Assembly: GCA_024663395.1 (NCBI GenBank)
Contig: JANFAH010000017.1
Coordinates: 992,001-1,056,000, forward strand
Length of the DNA: 64,000 bases
Direction: 5' to 3'
Origin: Pisolithus tinctorius
Lineage: Eukaryota; Basidiomycota; Agaricomycetes; Boletales; Pisolithaceae
Positions 46,961-59,319 of this stretch are shown piece by piece. The translations under genes and the position numbers were made by a program. Each line of letters opens with the position of its first letter. Within the stretch, counting starts at the first letter, position 1. The notes beneath the pieces were generated by a model, which was given only the letters and a program-made list of their open reading frames with translations, did no database searches and had not been told where the DNA came from.

Positions 46961-49760
46961 AGGCATACGGCTGGCCATTGGGTCAAGCAACAGAAAGCTT
47001 CTGGCTACAATTGCTGTGAGCCAAGCTGTTTCCTGCTACATTCAAAAAACTGAGTACTGCATTTACATTTGCAGTCTTGGATGATTTTGTGAGAGACAAC
47101 CTGGAATGTGGGACGTCCAGGATGAACTATTACTCAAAACTGTGATGGGTGACTTCTGGTGTCTTTCCTCACCTAGTTCCAGTAAGTCGTTGGACCATGA
47201 TGGTTGATTGCAGGGCATCTAAGGCAGTAATATAACCAGGACAGATACCAGGAGTTGCTTCGAGTTGCAAGGCAATGGCAACTCCTGAAACTGTTGAAAT
47301 GGAATGGCTTCCTGCGATGTGAGCAGGCTCCTAAAAAAGGGGAGTTGGGGTTATTTTGTGCAGCATGTCCACAGCCTGGGATCAATGTCGACCCAGCAGA
47401 AGATCTGGATCAGGAAGTGTTGGGATTTGGCTCATCCCCCATCATTAACCTTGCAAAGCTGGAAATATACCCACATGCTAGTGATGGATGGAAATGTCAA
47501 AGCCGAACATATGCACAACAGGCATCCTGCAGATCAGGTGTGGTTGATGGATGGCCATGGATTCATGGTCACAGATCCAGATTATCAGACATACCTGAAG
47601 GCCACACCCCACATCACAGAGGTACATTTGTTGGACTGCTTCCTCCATTCAATTACTCATGTGTTGACTAGAAATCGGCATGCAACAATCATAAGGCAAT
47701 TAATCAGGCCAATGCCCAATGGGGCAGACTTCACTCAACTGGAATTGGTGTGACGGCATGTGCCTGGCACAGGTGTTTTTACCCACATTCTGTGGTTGAC
47801 TTCCAAAAAGGGGAAAGGTCAGATATCACATCAATGATGCACCTCCAGCTCATGGCAGTTCAGGCAATTAAACATGGATTACTCATTGGCAAATGCACTG
47901 TGGTACAACATGACAGGAATCAACCATGTCCTATGCTTCTATGACATCAACTGCTCATACATGAAAAATTTATGCACGTGGGTCTGAAATAGCACATTCA
48001 TTGACATCCCAGATTCAATGCAGATTATGCCAGGAATCAGAATGTGGCATGTGCATGGTCACAAACAGGAATGCTATGCCCAATATGCACCCTTATTCAT
48101 GCAAGGCACTGGGTGGGTAGATGGAGAAATCATTGAGACCTTGTGGTCGCTACTCAACATTGCATCCACTTCAGCCCAGGGCATGAGTTCCCCACATTGC
48201 CAGGAGCTGTTGGATTTTCAGATCAGTGATTGCAACTTCATGAAGATGATTCACATGGGTATGAGCTTCTATTCATGTGCTAACCTTCCTGACTGTTCGC
48301 CTTTAGTTGATAGTCTGATATGGAAACTGACAACTGCAAGGGTAGTGGTGGATATGGCAAAACAGGCGTTCAAGATGTTGGATGAAGCAGTGTCTACAAT
48401 GCAACGTGATATGTGGAGCTACCAAGAGCAAGTGGCCTTCAGAGACTGAATGGTTGACCCCTCCGCCATGGATATCTTTGAAGTGCAAATGAGGAAGGGT
48501 AAGGTTCACACCTGCTCCTCCTTTCGCAATACATCTGAAATGCTTATTAGCCCCAACAGTGCATACCATTGAACTGGAGTTTTTGAACAATATCACATCA
48601 AGTGGAGCACAGCGTGGGATGGGAAGTTGGCTCGCTCACGGTCTTAGGTTGGAAGAAGTGGCAATCACATTGCACATTGATCATCGCAATGTCGGTGTAC
48701 ATGCACCAGAGCTGAAAAGATTGGTAATTGCATGATGCACGGAGCACCTATTATCAGAGCAGTCAGGTTTTATCACAGATGCTGCCATATACATTGGCCT
48801 ACAGCAAGATGTGGGAGGTGATTGGAATCCAATCAATGTGGAAGGCAATGAACTGCAGGATGGCCAATGCATGTCTGACAGATATCTATCAGATGCTGAG
48901 GCCCTGAATGATGGCTCTGATGAAACACTCACAGCCAATACCACTGACCTTGGAGGGATAGCCACATTGCCACTTCCATCAAACATTGGAATGGCTGCTT
49001 TCCATTCCTGCAATTCAGACCATCTCCATGATATGGAGCTGAGGCTCCAGATTGGTCAAGCGAATGATGCACTAAATGGGCTTCAGCTTGCATTGGTGGA
49101 CAAGGCTGTGGTCTTCCAGAATGTGGTGCAACATGCCAAAAGCTATAGTATGAAAACACATGCATGGGATGTGATCCATACAATTAACAGAGCGGTTCAG
49201 AAGCAAGCCGCAATATACAAGCAATGCTGAAAGGCAATGGTCGCTCTGGGTGCAAGTGCCGAGACCCTTACCTGTTACCAGCAATTGGAGACATCAGATC
49301 TCACTGTGACCACAGCCACCATAACCCAGAATGCACATGTGCACCAGGTCAGCCATTTGCCATGGTTTTGGTCTGTTGATGTTCTGACAGATATGGAATC
49401 CATCACTTGGATGTCAGAATGTATGTGTTTCATCTATGTATGTATAGATTGATGTTGACTGTACACAAAGTTTACTGGACTCATTGGCTTCGAGCCAAAG
49501 CAGTGCGAGACCATTGGTCGGAAGAGGAACAGTTGCTGATGGCTGAATTTCAACAGACGATCAATTACTTCAATTATTGAGCCATCCAATGGCGCACCTG
49601 CCACTTGGAATGCGATGCACTTGGCACCAGCTGTTATGCTGTGAGGCAGATAGCAGTGTATGAGAGGCTTTCAGAGCATGCTAAGTTGAAACAACAGAGC
49701 GTGAGCTTGAAGTATATCCCAACTTCGATGGATATTGATGCTAGTGATGTGTAGCTATAG
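46960..49760 (+). pseudogene. KDZ transposase 1, N-terminally eroded
   Basis: Recognisable from about 47020 (KLFPATFKK, AVLDDFVRDNLECGTS) with a TGA after NYYSKL. Then comes an intron, ELLRVARQWQLLKLLKWNGF, CAACPQPGIN (about 47360), Asp in VMDGNV (about 47485), a Cys/His insert (CNNHKAIN, HSTGIGVTACAWHRCF, DFQKGE at about 47680-47815), Asp in FYDINC (about 47935) and Glu in DGEIIETLW (about 48125). The helical C-terminus ELRLQIGQANDALNGLQLAL lies at about 49040, followed by an intron and RAKAVRDHW-like text near 49490. The W of the YDxxCxW motif is lost and there are stops near 47160, 47980 and 49560. No zinc domain of CxC2 type remains. Confidence 0.8.
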
Positions 49761-49965
49761 TCAGACGAGTGTCTATCATTCAATATAACCATTCAGGCCG
49801 AGTTCATCGGTAGAAATTAAATTGCAGTTGCAGAAGTCCATATTAGCCTTAAGCAATGTTCCATTTTCTGCGATCCGAGCATATCTTCCGCATGGTACTC
49901 ACATAGAAGCGGTATGGAATTGTCAGGATATGACAATACAGAAGGCAGGTATCATAACAGCAAAC

Positions 49966-52431
49966 CTATCCCTCTACTGTGAGGGGGGGGAACTCTGTAT
50001 CACTGAATACACCTTGGACATATCTACCCATCGCACCTACATCCTCACTCTGGCATTCCCACTCCAACCTCACTGGGTGATCTGCCAGGTCAGCCCTTCC
50101 ACAATATAAGTATACTGTGCCCTCAGCTGGCTGAAGTCCTCCATTGGTCCAGCCAGCGACATTCAACCTGGATTGGTACTCCTTGGGTGGAGGATCGCAG
50201 CAAATATTCAGGATTGTTGAGGCTGCTGGTGTGACTCGCATTGCACCTGGTCGTGGTTCCCCATCTCCAGGGTGCCCTCCATCAAATTGACCCTCTTGCA
50301 TCACCATGGACTCAACAGCCAGGTCACCTTCCATTCTGCTCATCTCAGCATCACCAGGATGTCCTGGACCTGCCATCGCATTGTTCCCATCATCACTGGG
50401 GGGAGGTGGTGTGACAAGTCCAGAAGTTGGATCGTCAGGAGGAGGTAGTCAACCTGCAGCCAATGCAACAACTTCCAACTGCAAGGCCTTGATGGCCCGA
50501 ATCACACTATCCAACCTTTGGTCCAACACTGTCTGACATGACGACAATGCTGCATATTCATCAGTGATCTGCCTCACCACAGTGTGTACCTTCTTCTCAG
50601 ACGACTTCTGATGGGACATCACCTCTGCAACGTCATCAGCCATGGTTTGCATCCATTCTTCAAACAGGCCAGGTGTAGTGGCTTGTTGACGACCATCAAA
50701 GACATTCAGCCTTGTTTTCACTTCCAGCATTTGTGCTGATATCACATCGCAGAATTGAAAGAGCTGGTTGAGCTCATTGCAGATGTCAACTTTGAATAGC
50801 AATGACAGTTGTCGCTGAGGCATTGGAGCAGTTGGCAGGTTGGGGACTGATGGGATGGGAGTGGAATTGGTTGCCATATGTTGATTACATGTCAGATATT
50901 TCAAGCTTGTCATGAGTAGAGGAAGCACAACATACAATTTGTTCCTCTGGAGGTTGCGATGGCAGATGGTCCAGGTGCCAGAGTCATTGTGAGGCTATGC
51001 TGGTCGCTTACTGCACGAGAAATGTGGGTGGGATTTGGAGCCAGCCTCACCAGGAGATGGATTACTGCCATGGGCTTACCAGTTCAGTTCTGCGGGAATG
51101 GGTACGCATACTTACCAGGCCATCCATGGGGAATCATTACAACTGGGTGGGACTGGCTTTCTGGAGGACATTTGCTTGCATTGGAGGTGCGAGGTTTCTT
51201 TTCTGGGTGGGTTGTTGTGTAGTCTGCATTGTCATCATCATTAGCATCTTCATCATCTGGGCACAGGCTGCTGCGAGACCTTTTCTTTGTTCATGTACAG
51301 GATGGATTCCGTTGTGAGGGAGTGGCAGGTGTTTTCTCTTTAGGCCGATGGGGAGTTGCAAATGTGCACTGGATCTTGCATTTTTTGCATCGCTGACATA
51401 CACCTTTTTGTTTCCGAATGCAGGGCACATTGGTGTCGGTACACTTGTCACAACAATTGTCGCTGGGAAGTGTGGTTGGCCCAGATGGGTCTGTCGCTGG
51501 ATGGACCCAATCGCCAGGTTGACTCCTGCCTTGCCCTGTCAATTGAGGTGTTGGATGGCTAGACATACCTGGCCTGTCCATGTCCATGTCCTCCTCCTCA
51601 TCATCTTCCTCATCCAACTCATCAACCTCCTCCTGCTTGACTAACTTAGGTTTTGGTGTCTGAGACTGATGAGCAGGCTGGCATGAGCCAGAAGCAGCTA
51701 CTTGTTGCATCGATGGCCATCCCTGAGCAGGCTCGTAGCGAATGGTATCCCCTCCCATCTCTGCATCCTCATCTGCCAGTTCATCCTCCCCATTGTCATC
51801 TCCAATCGTTGCCTTCACTTCAGCATCTGACACCTTTTCTTTGCCTTTACGACTTGTGGCCTTTGGTAGCGTTTCCAACAATGGTTCTGCAGTGGGTGGG
51901 AAGGCAGATGTCTTGAAGCCAGTATGCTGCAAGTTGAAGCATCTTTCAACAGTCTGCAGCCATGGATGGTCATCAAAGGTGGCTTTGTCTGGGTGCATGA
52001 TTAGTCTCCATTTCAGAAATGGGTGACCCTCATTCTCCTGTCCAACCCTCTCATGCCATTTGCAGAACCTTTTGGCCACAATGATGGTGAGTGGGATCTC
52101 ATGTGTGATCCTCACAATTTCATGCACAGAATCCTATATTCCTCAGAGGTGCAATGTATGGGGTGATATTTGGACTTACCACTACTTCCACTACCCTGCT
52201 CACAGCCTCCTTCCAAGCCACAAACCTCAGCTTGTCAGCCAAGTCCTTTGTTCCAAGGACTTTCCAATTGATGATTTCAATGATGGAGTTCACTGTGGCT
52301 GTGAGCTCATCATGTTTGGTGTAGGTCTTCATTGCATTGTTGAGACATATGTGGGTAAGGTCAGAGTTGTTGGTGTGAGGTACTTTGCAGGAAATAATGC
52401 CAATGGAAGATGCGATGTGTAACTTCTGCAC
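49966..52431 (-). CDS. Zinc-cluster/coiled-coil protein, multi-exon
   Basis: Exons approximate: 52431-52150 (helical, DELTATVNSIIEIINWK), 52127-51291 (LPLTIIVAKRFCKWHERV; acidic DEEDDEEEDMDMD; Cys cluster CCDKC, C, VCQRCKKCKIQC at about 51470-51390; basic tail), 50937-50449 (MATNSTPIPSVPNL, a long coiled coil to LQLEVVALAAG), and 50376-49966. The layout, helical entry then acidic/basic linker, Cys cluster, coiled coil, matches the gene at 5460-7328 and, more loosely, the antisense gene at 703-1903. It lies tail to tail with KDZ transposase 1. Largely open, so better preserved than the transposase. Function unknown. Confidence 0.55.
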
Positions 52432-52769
52432 ATTTACTTTGTGTTTGTTGTTACCTGAAACCTTCCCATGGAGTATCTATATCAACATGTAATACTCTGT
52501 TTGCTACAATGCAGAAAGGATAGATCGCAGTACAATCCTATTACCACATACTTAATAGTAATTGAAATAGATTGGTGAAAACATCAGGATGTACAGACTG
52601 GTCTCAAAGTTGCAGAATACATTCATCATGCCAGCCATCCCATGCATGGGATGTGACCTCCGATGGAACGCATGGAATACTGCCTATGATCGCTCAGAAC
52701 CATAAGACTGTCTTCTGCATCAATGCGACCTATTCTACGGCCCGATACATTTGATCCCACGTCATTATT
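52432..52769. other. Spacer in KDZ element 1
   Basis: AT-rich upstream flank of the zinc-cluster gene; no gene recognised. Confidence 0.5.
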
Positions 52770-54679
52770 GATGTAGCTATGGGTCCATCTGTATTTGTCA
52801 ATCTGCCTGATCCTCCTTTATGCATTAATCAGCCCAACCACACCATCGACGGCTCCATTTATTTGATCTGACATGATCTTCAACATATGTACCCGGCCTA
52901 TCCATATGTGGTGATCACACAGATGACACCATAGATGGGCCCATCTATATGATGTGTCATACTGCACAGATATGATGGACAGGCCCATGTGTATATGTCA
53001 CTCTGCCTCATGATACTCTCAACAGGCCCATCCCTTTGATAGGACAGTATCTGTGCCTTAGTGATGGGCCAATCTATGTGATGTGTGATAATGCTGGCAT
53101 ATGAAGGATGGGCCCATTTGTATGTGTTGCTATGCCTGATCATACTCTCAACAGGCCTGTCCATTTGATGTGACATTATCCATGCCATAGTAACAGGCCC
53201 ATCCATATGATGCATCATAATACACAGATATGACAGACAGGCCCCATGTGTGTGTGTGTGTTGCTGAGCTTGATGATACTCTCGATGGGCCCATCCATTT
53301 GATGCAACATTATCCATGCCTTAGCAATGGGCCTGTTTATATCAAGTGTCATAATGCATGGATATGACAGACGGCCCTGTGTGTATGTGTTGCTAATCTT
53401 GATGATACTCTCAACAGGCCTGTCAATTTGATGGGACATTATCCGTGCCTTAGTGACAGGCCTGTGTGTATATATCGCTATGCTTGATGATACTCTCTAT
53501 GGGCCTGTCTATTTCATGCAACATCATCCATGCCTTCCTGATGGGCCTGTCTATATGATGCATCATAATGCACACATATGATGGATAGGCCCATTTGTAT
53601 GTGTTGCTATGCCTGATCATACTCCCAATGGGCCCATCCATTTGATGTGACATTACCCTTGCCTTAATAATGGGCCCATTCATATAATGCGTCATAATAC
53701 ATGGATATGATGGACAGGCCCATGTGTATGTGTTGCTATGCCTGATCATACTCTCGACAGGCCCATCCATTTGATAGGACAGTATCTGTGCCTTAGTAAC
53801 AGGCCTGTTCATATAATGTGTCATAATACACGGATATGACAGATGGGCCCATGTGTATGTGTTGCTATGCCTGATCATACTCCCGATGGGCCCATCCATT
53901 TGATGTGACATTATCCTTGCCTTAATAATGGGCCTGTGCATATAATGCGTCATAATACACAGATTTGACAGACAGGCCCATGTGTATGTGTTGCTATGCC
54001 TGATCATACTCTCGATGGGCCTGTCCATTTGATGTGACATTATCCTTGCCTTAGTAATGGGCCCATTCATATAATGTGTCATAATACACAGATATGATGG
54101 ACAGGCCTGTGTGTATGTGTTGCTATGCCTGATCATACCCACAACGGTCCCATTCATTCTACACAACCTTATCTACCACCTGGTGATGGCTCCATCCTTA
54201 TGCATTGCCTGCCCGATGATCCAATGATACTATCAATGGGCCTGTCCTTATGTGTTGATCTGCTGGATCATACCATCACTGGGCCCTTTCATTTGATTCA
54301 ACACCATCCATGATATGATGACAGTCCTGTAGTTACCTCTTCGTCTGCCCAATCATACTCTCAACTATCCCATCCGTTTGATTCCACATTATCTATGTCA
54401 TGGCAACGGGCCCGACTATATCATGTGTCATAATCCATAATCTGTCTGATGGGCTGTCCATCTGATGCAGCATCATCAGTGATATCATGCACAGGCCTGT
54501 CCATATGATGTACCACCGTCTGCAATATGCTGAACAGGCCAGTATATATGTTGTGATCTGGCCAATCAAACCATCAATGGGCCCATCTATTTGTTCCCAT
54601 GTCATTTGCGATGGGCCTGTCAATTTGTTGCGACGCTGCATCCTCCAAATGTCAGAAGGGCCTGCACATAGTTGTGACA
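52770..54679. repeat. Right subterminal array of KDZ element 1, about 130-bp units
   Basis: About nine units of close to 130 bp between 52960 and 54140: TTGATGTGACATTATCC, TTGCCTTA(A/G)TAATGGGCC, ATATAATG(C/T)GTCATAATAC, ATGGACAGGCC, TGTGTATGTGTTGCTATGCC, TGATCATACTC. GGGCCC, AGGCCT and AGGCCCAT cores recur every 35-45 bp, as in the left array, although the unit sequence differs. A 238-codon open frame on the minus strand (53450-54166) is only the repeat read through. Confidence 0.9.
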
Positions 54680-54838
54680 GCTCTGTCATGGGCCCACTCT
54701 TATGTTGCCATCACTCCAGGTCCTCAGGCCTGTTTATGTGTCATGGCTTAATTAATTTGATGGGCCCACACCAGGCTTTATATGAGTAATGTTAATTTGG
54801 CACACAGGCTACCCATATGTTGTGATTAAGCACAACTA
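54680..54838 (-). repeat. Right terminal inverted repeat of KDZ element 1
   Basis: Inverted match to 38433-38590; the outer end reads GTTGTGATTAAGCACAACTA. Confidence 0.9.
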
Positions 54839-54841
54839 CAT

Positions 54842-55033
54842 TATGTGCCTGAACAACCCATCACTGGGCTGAGCTGGGCCCCAGCTTATCAGGATGAGAT
54901 CACTCCTGAAGGATATGATGAGGACATGGATGCTGTCAGAGACAACAATGATGCGGTTGAAGCGGATAGAAGCATCTTCCAAAAGGCCGCTAAGGAACCT
55001 GCCGTGGGAAAAGTCCTGGTGAAGGCTGCGTAA
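54842..55033 (+). CDS. Second ORF of gypsy B, C-terminal part
   Basis: The frame reads YVPEQPITGLSWAPAYQDEI and ends in a basic tail with TAA at 55031-55033. It continues the ORF cut at 38432. Acidic (DEDMDAVRDNNDAVEADR) and without a known domain. Confidence 0.6.
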   Translation, partial: YVPEQPITGLSWAPAYQDEITPEGYDEDMDAVRDNNDAVEADRSIFQKAAKEPAVGKVLVKAA

Positions 55034-55092
55034 AGGTGGCACACCACAGTGTGTACGCCAGGGGAGGGTACTTTGTACCCTGGAGGGGAGAG

Positions 55093-55152
55093 TGTAGGGT
55101 TTTGGCCTGACATTGGTTGTGTTTTTCTCATGCGTTATTTTTCCTCTGACAG
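55093..55152 (+). repeat. 3' LTR of gypsy B, first 60 bp only
   Basis: TGTAGGGTTTTGGCCTGACA and the next 40 bases match the 5' LTR at 26303 with two differences. The match stops at CTCTGACAG, where unrelated AT-rich sequence begins; the rest of the LTR should lie beyond the window. Confidence 0.8.
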
Positions 55153-55602
55153 CATCAGCAAATTCACACATTACTATTTTCTGTACTATTCAGACTATTT
55201 ATGTACTATTCACACCAAAATAGTCAAAAAGGACATAATAGTCATTTTAGTAGGTTTGTTTTCTATCCATACTTTTTTTTGTGCTATTTTTCAACTATTT
55301 GTGCTATTTTACCCACTATTTCTACTATTTAACTTGTTGTCAAATGAAACTTTCTTCGCACTTATTTTCACTATTTTTTTGCTTTTGTTCAGCTCACAGG
55401 TAGGAAATAAAACGCAATGCATTTGGGATGAAGTGCGACACAAAAAATTAAATGAGCATAGCCCTATGGCGATCCAAAACAAAGGTGACTCAAGATGAAA
55501 CACAAAAACAAACACAATTAGTTAAATGACTGTAATTTCCAATGAGTGACTCGGGACAGAGGGAGGGAGAGAATGAGATCACGTCCAAATGATGAGATCC
55601 TA
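55153..55602. repeat. AT-rich left end with CTATTT direct repeats
   Basis: CTATTT and TACTATT recur about fifteen times between 55170 and 55380, and AATAGTC occurs twice in inverted sense near 55220-55245. This looks like a subterminal binding-site cluster at the end of the Plavaka element (inference). Confidence 0.5.
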
Positions 55603-58245
55603 TCAATGACTTGTCAGTAGTGTGCATAAACAATGAAATAACTTACAGAGAGTGGCAATTAGATCGTTGACATCATCCTCCCTGTGTTGAAAGCTCCCTT
55701 CCTCTGATATGGCATCCATACTGCATGGAATGAGGATAGTTGCTCCCACAATGATGTCACGGAGCATGGCATTATCATGCTTATTGATGGCTATAGCATA
55801 TTGCCTGGTGCAGGGGCCACAATTCTGCTTGGAGAATGCTGAAACAGCTGACAATTCCTTCCCAGTCACCTTGTTCACCTTGAGGGGGATCTTGATGGCT
55901 GCCTTTCTGAAGGATGTGTACTTAATGTCAATTTGCAGCTTGCCAGTTTTGAACAGGGAAAGGGTATGGTGCAACTAAAGAAAATGATTTAGCTGACTGT
56001 CTAGGGCTAAAATGCAATACATACTGCTGCACAGCAGAGGGCTAGTGCGCCCTTGATGCCAATTTTTTTCAGTTCCCTGATCTTCAGTTTTGGAACATCA
56101 GGAGAATCAGCACAGGGTCGCAGATGCATGTGGCCAAGGAGGAATAATACGAAGTATGACTGGAAAATGTTCTCCGGTTTGCAAGAATCTTGGTCTACAT
56201 ATAAAAATGTGAAGCCTTCCAACAGCTTGGAACAGAGCTCCTGAGCCTGGGCAAGAGACAGCATGCTAATTTCTGGATCTGAGACAAGGAAGTGAGTGAT
56301 AAGAGTAATTGCAGTGGATCCAAAGTTGCTGCGCCACTGGCAGAGTCATTGACATGCCTGCCCAAGAAAGCATGAGTCGAGTAGCAAGGTAAATAATACT
56401 AACAGTACAATATTAAAGATCGCCATCCCAGGACGAATGTCATTCAGGTCCTCGAAATCCGGAGCAATGGTTAGGATAATGATTCACAGCAACCATATGA
56501 GTTCATCATCTGAGATTGTCCAAGGGTCAGCTAAGCTTCCAGCCCACACAAGGAGAGTGGGTATGATGGCTTTCGTCCACAACTTGCCCACCATCAGCAC
56601 AGATGGCAGATCTCGGTTTTGGTAATGAGGGCGCTTGCTGGCCTTGCCTGTGGTCCTCATTGAAGATGCTTGACCTTCTGTGGTGCTCGTCTGTCATGAT
56701 TCTTACTCCATGTCCCTGTCGACCTTTGATTTCTTTGGTTTGTCCACTCCATTATTGGTCTGTGATTCCAAAAGAATTAATGTACAGTTCAAATAGACTA
56801 AAAACATACCATCATGACATGCAATTCCTTAGCAGGCAACATACAAGAGTTCAAATTATAATCCTCAACATCGAAGTATTCATCATCGAAGTCCTCAACC
56901 TCAGATGAGGTGACATAGTTGGCATTGTCATGATCCAAATGCTTGCGCTTCGAGCCAGCCTGCACCTCCTTGAAAATAAGCTGATTGAATTCATTGTCGC
57001 TCTCTACATTGTTAGCTGTGCTCGTGACCACCTAGAAGCAATATAGAATACAGCAGTTGATTTGCATCAAGAGACATACCTTAAATTTGTCATGACCTAC
57101 AACCTTGACAGGGAAAGCCAGTTGGTCTTCTAATTCCTCTTTGTCCATGTCATGGGTTGGCACAGGCATCTTTCCCTAACTGAATATGTTGAAGATGACT
57201 GATCCTATTTGATAATGTAGCACATACCTGGTATGCTAGGTTTGCATTGGAGTTGACAGCGGTAGTAGCTCTGCTTGTCAGGGAAGGGATGGAGGTTGAT
57301 AATCTGTTGGAACATGGCATCAGCCCAGTTGGGACATCCTTGACCCAATGATGGACCTGGCAGTCCAAATTGATACCTGGATCATTTGGGGTACTGAGGG
57401 CATTCCAGGTGAGGTTCAGCCAAAACAAAGTTGACTCAGTAAGTAGCAGCATCTGTGGTATCAAACAGTGGAAAATGAGAGCATACATTTGCTGGGAGAT
57501 TTCATTGGATCCATGTGTCGATGCCACACATGCCAGCAGATCAAGGTCAGCGACTGCACCTTGCCTTCTCAACATGTGGGTAGCTGTTCTCCCACTCCGT
57601 GGCTTGTTGCTTGTATAGTCTGCAATAGCAGGAGCAGTTACTTGGTGAGCGTTGACTTCCATATCTTCCATATCAGCAACTTCTGATAAGTTATCAGTGT
57701 CTGTGATCAGACAACATAATCAAAATGTCCTCACCTTCAACACAAGGTTGGATGGCCACACTTCCAGGTTTTCCTTGAAGGCTGACAGGCCCCTGTCTTG
57801 CTCTGACTGACTTCGCTTTAGCAGCGACTTGGATCACCTGTCTGGCCTCCATCGCAACAGGAGGACCAATTCTCTGGTGAGTATCTAGTGTCATGTTATC
57901 AGTGTCTGCAGTCAACTGACATAATTGTTCTTACCTTCAATGCAAGGTTGGACAGGTGTATTTGTAGACCTGCTACTGGCAGGTGCCTGTCTCAGTCTGA
58001 CTGGCTTCACTTTGGCAGTGTCTTGGATAACCTGCCTGGCCTCCATGGCAGTCTCCATCTCACTGACTCAGGCATGAGCCTGCTGGATAGCAGTTGCCTG
58101 AGCATTGGTAACTTCCTGTGCATGCAAGTCATTGGCCTTCTTCTGGGCTGGGGTATGCTGTTTGGTTTGCACTTCAAGAACAATCCTCCCTGGATGCAGG
58201 TTGGCTTTCTCTCGTCATGGATGATTAGTAGAAGAAGCCGACATA
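55603..58245 (-). pseudogene. Plavaka-partner gene of a recurrent unnamed basidiomycete family
   Basis: The start ATG at about 58243 opens MSASSTNHP, followed at once by a TGA in the position of an Arg codon, then KANLHPGRIVLEVQTKQHTP and a Gln/Ala coiled coil. A duplicated exon with METAMEARQVIQDTAKVKPV and its near copy MEARQVIQVAAKAKSVRARQ (57915-57694) follows. Further exons: a nuclear-localisation-like acidic/basic piece (57031-56798), KAIIPTLLVWAGSLADPW (about 56550), SLAQAQELCSKLLEGFTFLY (about 56250), and a last piece to 55603 with SFRKAAIKIPLKVNKV. I recall long disordered-then-helical proteins of this type in many agaricomycetes; their function is unknown. It is divergent from the transposase. 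Several stops are present. Confidence 0.55.
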
Positions 58246-59319
58246 ATACTTGTCGTGCATTGTGGGGAGAGGGATCTCCTTACACTAAGAGTGTATGTAT
58301 AGTGTCAATAGGAGGTCTACTAAGTGGCTATAGGGTTTCTGGCAAATGCGACACAAATGCGACCCCTCTCAAGTGACTTCAACACCCCCTGCACTCTAGG
58401 TCACCCAGTGCTACATCCCCCTCTGTCGACTTACTTCCCCCATAGTCGCATCACCTTCCGACACTCTCCCTAGTCATTGCGATGAAGTCCGACACTTGTG
58501 ATGGGTGTCCAGTTGCCTATACTTGCTCACTGGCACTCTTCAGGTCCACACTATGGGTTGTGTAAGCGCTTTGCTGTCGCTCTCATTCTCTTCTTGTTTG
58601 CTTTTATTCGGATCACTTTCACTTCATTTACATTTAGTCTCTCTTTTGATTACCAATGCTATTCTGGCCTCAGGGCCATCATTATGTTGATCTCACCTAA
58701 TTCCCATCATTTCCCATCGATCTTTTCACCTTTGACATTGCTTACTTCATAGTTACATACTTGGCATGTAGCTACACATATACCTGTCTTTGTCAACAGG
58801 AAAATAACAACTTTGAAGCCCCTGAGTTAGAGACAGAGAGAGGAAGCAGAGTAACGACGTCGACACAACCCCTTCACCTTTCCTTGCCTAGCGCTGAGCT
58901 GCAAGCACAGTTGCGACCGCTTTCCAGGCTAGCCCAAGACCTGTGCACTCTTTAATCCATCGCACTTTTTGTTTACAGGTCAAGTGACTCAAGTGACTCA
59001 GTCGCATTCATTCCCTCCACCCTCCTGCTGCTAGAGCAACTCCTCTTGGGTTGAACTCACCCCTTCAGATCGCCTATCCCTAGGCTGGAGCCCACATCCC
59101 TACACTAGGTAGCAGATACCTGCCCCCCACAGTGTGGGGTGAGATGAAGACAGCACAAGGTGAGTTTGAACTTGTCGTTTTTATGCGGGAAAATTTTCTT
59201 GCAAATAAATGCACTATAGAGTCTTGTTCCTCACAAACAAATACGCAAAGTTCTGCCTAACTTAGGTTTCTAATCATTTACCAATCATGCAAGGGTCCCC
59301 AAACATGTTCGTTTAGCAT
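58246..59319. promoter_or_regulatory. Bidirectional intergenic region of the Plavaka element
   Basis: About 1.1 kb between the two divergent genes. It contains a short tandem AAGTGACTC (58982-59000) and pyrimidine-rich tracts, no credible gene. Confidence 0.4.

Larger units (their letters stand above)
38433..54838. mobile_element. KDZ-type DNA transposon 1 (16.4 kb), decayed
   Basis: The boundaries are set by terminal inverted repeats (about 83% identical over 150 bp) and by the interrupted gypsy ORF, whose frame joins across it with a 3-bp CAT on both sides (38430-38432 and 54839-54841). Contents from left: subterminal array, an unrecognised minus-strand gene, an accessory gene (minus), a KDZ transposase (plus), a zinc-cluster gene (minus), subterminal array. 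No TET/JBP or H3-tail gene is visible, unlike the element at 11.3-25.8 kb. Confidence 0.85.
26303..55152 (+). mobile_element. Ty3/gypsy retrotransposon B, decayed and multiply interrupted
   Basis: A full-length chromovirus-type element runs from a 5' LTR (TGTAGGGTTTCGGCC at 26303) through gag with CCHC knuckle, protease remnant, RT, RNase H, integrase and chromo-like domain to a second ORF and the start of the 3' LTR at 55093. Three insertions split it: 28495-28967 in gag, 31970-33819 in pol, and the 16.4-kb KDZ element 38433-54838 in the second ORF. A fourth (Plavaka, from about 55153) cuts the 3' LTR. The order of frames is preserved on both sides of each insertion. Confidence 0.88.

Noticed and set aside
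53450..54166. A 238-codon minus-strand frame with a repeated KARIMSHQMDGPI motif
   Set aside because: It is the 130-bp repeat of the KDZ 1 right end read through; the period and content match the DNA repeat exactly.
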